A stretch of 32,255 nt of DNA from NCBI GenBank assembly GCA_905201685.1, contig CAJKOW010000016.1, positions 1-32,255 of the forward strand. The letters run 5' to 3'. Both the position numbers and the translations under genes were made by a program. Every line of letters begins with the position of its first letter. The first letter of the stretch is position 1. Under the pieces are notes generated by a model, which made no database searches, was not told where the DNA came from, and was given only the letters and a program-made list of their open reading frames with translations. Of this stretch, positions 30,864 to 32,255 are shown piece by piece. This DNA is from an uncultured Bacteroides sp. GTDB taxonomy: Bacteria > Bacteroidota > Bacteroidia > Bacteroidales > Bacteroidaceae.

Positions 30864-31844
30864 ATGAAACAAAAACCATTCCCCATCATACTGACCGCCG
30901 CCATCACCCTGTGCATCGGCGCCGCCCTGCCCCTGCTGACGGGGGGAAGCCAGTTCGACCCGACGCGCCACTCGGTGAAGTCCGAAGTGCCCTACTGCGT
31001 GACGCCGCCCAGCGTGCCCGACCGCATTGTCTTTGCCGGGCAAATCATCGACCTGAAGCGCTACGACCACCGCGAGCGGATGGACCGCGAACTGATGTCG
31101 TTCACCTACATGCACTCCAGCACCATGCTCACCATCAAGCGCGCCAACCGCTACTTCCCCATCATCGAGCCCATCCTGAAGGAAAACGGCGTGCCCGACG
31201 ACTTCAAGTATCTGGCCGTCATCGAGAGCAGCCTCAACACCCTGGCGCGAAGTCCGGCCGGAGCCGCAGGCCTGTGGCAATTCATGCCCGCCACGGGGCG
31301 CGAATACGGGCTGGAGGTGAATGCCAACATCGACGAGCGCTACCACGTGGAGAAGGAGACGCGCGCCGCCTGCCGCTACCTGAAGGAGGCTTACGAGCGC
31401 TTCGGCAACTGGCTGTGCGTGGCCGCCTCGTACAACGCCGGACAGGGGCGCATCTCGTCCGAAATGAAGAAGCAGCTGGCCGACCAGGCGGTTGACCTGT
31501 GGCTCGTGGAAGAAACCTCGCGCTACATGTTCCGCCTGCTGGCCGCCAAGGCCGTCATCAGCGAGCCGCAGCGCTACGGCTTCCTGCTGAAACGCGAACA
31601 CCTGTATCCGCCCATCCCCTACCGCGAAGTGACCGTCAACACCGGCATCGATTCGCTGGCCGTCTTTGCCCGCCGCCAGGGCATCACCTACGCCCAACTG
31701 AAGGATGCCAACCCCTGGCTGCGCGAACGCTCGCTGGCCAACAAAAGCCGCCGCACCTACGTGCTGAAGATTCCCACACAGGCGGGCTTGCACTACGACC
31801 CGCGGCAGACGGTGCCTCATCGACGGGAGTGGGTGATCGACTGA
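30864..31844 (+). CDS. Lytic transglycosylase domain protein (MltD-like)
   Basis: The 326-residue protein begins with an uncleaved or signal-type hydrophobic helix (KPFPIILTAAITLCIGAALPLL) and should act in the periplasm, cutting peptidoglycan glycan strands with formation of anhydro-muropeptides. The SLT domain (about 95-220) has catalytic E121 in YLAVIESSLN, then SPAGAAGLWQFMPATGREYG (130-149) and ASYNAGQGRI (188-197). The C-terminal region (about 250-310, TVNTGIDSLAVFARRQGITY ... YVLKIP) resembles a LysM-type glycan-binding fold. It is smaller than E. coli MltD. It follows the SDR gene behind two repeat arrays, and no separate promoter was recognised. The coding sequence is among the most GC-rich of the window (about 65% in one hand-counted 60-base line). 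Confidence 0.9.
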   Translation: MKQKPFPIILTAAITLCIGAALPLLTGGSQFDPTRHSVKSEVPYCVTPPSVPDRIVFAGQIIDLKRYDHRERMDRELMSFTYMHSSTMLTIKRANRYFPIIEPILKENGVPDDFKYLAVIESSLNTLARSPAGAAGLWQFMPATGREYGLEVNANIDERYHVEKETRAACRYLKEAYERFGNWLCVAASYNAGQGRISSEMKKQLADQAVDLWLVEETSRYMFRLLAAKAVISEPQRYGFLLKREHLYPPIPYREVTVNTGIDSLAVFARRQGITYAQLKDANPWLRERSLANKSRRTYVLKIPTQAGLHYDPRQTVPHRREWVID

Positions 31845-32255
31845 ACGGACGCCCCCTCTCCCGTCCCTCCTCGTCAAAAACTGGTCCCTCGTCAACTTGT
31901 CAACTTGCCCCCCCCGTCGTCAACTTGTCAACTGACCCCCTTGTCAACTCGTCAACTGCCCCCTCGTCAACTTGTCAACTGCCCACTTGTCCGCCTCACG
32001 CCTCGGCAAAGATACGGACATGCGGGCGGAGAACCATAAAACAGGTGTCCGAACTATGTGAAAATCTGTTAAGAAAACAGGCGTTTTATGTTAAAATTGC
32101 TAAGTCGTTGAAAGTCAGCGCCCCGCAGAGGAACTACATCCGATTTACCCCGTTTTGTTTATTTTTATTTGCAAAATTGTGACTGACGGCTGAAAATCGA
32201 ATTTGGGTGGTTGCAATTACAAATGACAATTACAGTCAGGTGATTTTCAATTCTC
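31845..32255. other. Right-edge intergenic region
   Basis: No gene is convincing here. It contains the GTCAACT repeat cluster (31891-31980), then AT-richer DNA. A leftward -7-like TATCTTTG at 32007-32014 would fire into the 3' end of the transglycosylase region and lacks a -33 box. The last 200 bases (about 32050-32255) show no clear promoter or RNA. Confidence 0.55.
31891..31980. repeat. GTCAACT paired repeats, 8 units
   Basis: Exact GTCAACT heptamers start at 31891, 31899, 31919, 31927, 31943, 31951, 31966 and 31974. They form four pairs GTCAACT-Y-GTCAACT with 8-base spacing, separated by C-rich spacers. One such pair is also present at 174-188. Confidence 0.88.

Noticed and set aside
31891..31980. 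GTCAACT repeats considered as a plasmid iteron or CRISPR
   Set aside because: No replication gene is near and spacers are short, C-rich and irregular; kept as a repeat family only.
32007..32014. Leftward -7-like box at the right edge
   Set aside because: No -33 partner and it would transcribe into the 3' side of an oppositely oriented gene; also expected by chance.
31499..32182. Rightward 227-codon open frame at the right end
   Set aside because: It overlaps the transglycosylase gene in another frame, then runs through the GTCAACT repeats; no independent support.

Overview
The window reads as chromosome of a Bacteroidales bacterium, most likely Bacteroidaceae (Bacteroides or Phocaeicola). 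Three things point there: several promoters of the Bacteroidota form TTTG-N19-21-TAnnTTTG, a TonB-dependent receptor with a carboxypeptidase-regulatory-like N-terminal domain, and a GT3-type glycogen synthase with DUF5053, DUF3737 and RluA/YgbA families typical of that group. No CRISPR array, insertion sequence, rRNA or plasmid origin was seen. One tRNA gene (Arg, anticodon TCT) is present.

Layout. 1-1,066: a small two-gene operon (65-aa coiled-coil protein plus a DUF5053-like protein) behind a promoter embedded in a perfect 18-bp inverted repeat, ending in a clear terminator. 1,064-2,136: decayed leftward genes, including one that becomes readable only if a T6 tract frameshift is corrected, followed by unusual simple-sequence DNA. 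2,136-5,687: leftward operon DUF3737 > PatB/MalY-type C-S lyase > MATE transporter. 6,119-12,743: leftward operon TonB-dependent receptor > large surface lipoprotein > secreted DNA/RNA non-specific endonuclease lipoprotein, a plausible extracellular nucleic-acid scavenging system. 13,138-15,303: TPR protein, Hsp20 with a long structured leader, and an AlaX-like tRNA editing protein. 15,483-15,556: tRNA-Arg. 15,768-23,431: glycogen metabolism in two leftward operons (GT3 synthase > phosphorylase; DUF2461 > YhcH family > branching enzyme). 23,612-25,419: zinc alcohol dehydrogenase translationally coupled to an arginase-fold protein. 25,843-28,655: rightward operon DUF1847 > RluA-family pseudouridine synthase > YgbA-like Cys-rich protein. 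28,788-29,842: divergent MaoC hydratase and YjbQ. 29,970-31,844: SDR oxidoreductase and lytic transglycosylase, separated by heptamer repeat arrays.

The genes right of about 25.8 kb are visibly more GC-rich (two hand-counted 60-base lines gave 57% and 65%) than the middle of the window. The intergenic regions of both ends carry short 7-9 bp tandem arrays of several families (GTCAACT pairs, GCAAGTTT, ACTCAAAA/ACTTAAAA, AATGARG, ACCATTA), a recurring theme that ordinary gene annotation would leave unexplained.

The least explained items are the operator-like inverted repeat before the DUF5053 gene, the broken genes at 1.06-2.0 kb, the structured leader/36-codon ORF before hsp20, the AT-rich island inside the 817-aa surface lipoprotein, and the repeat arrays around the SDR gene. 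All functions were assigned by eye from protein motifs; no database search was run.
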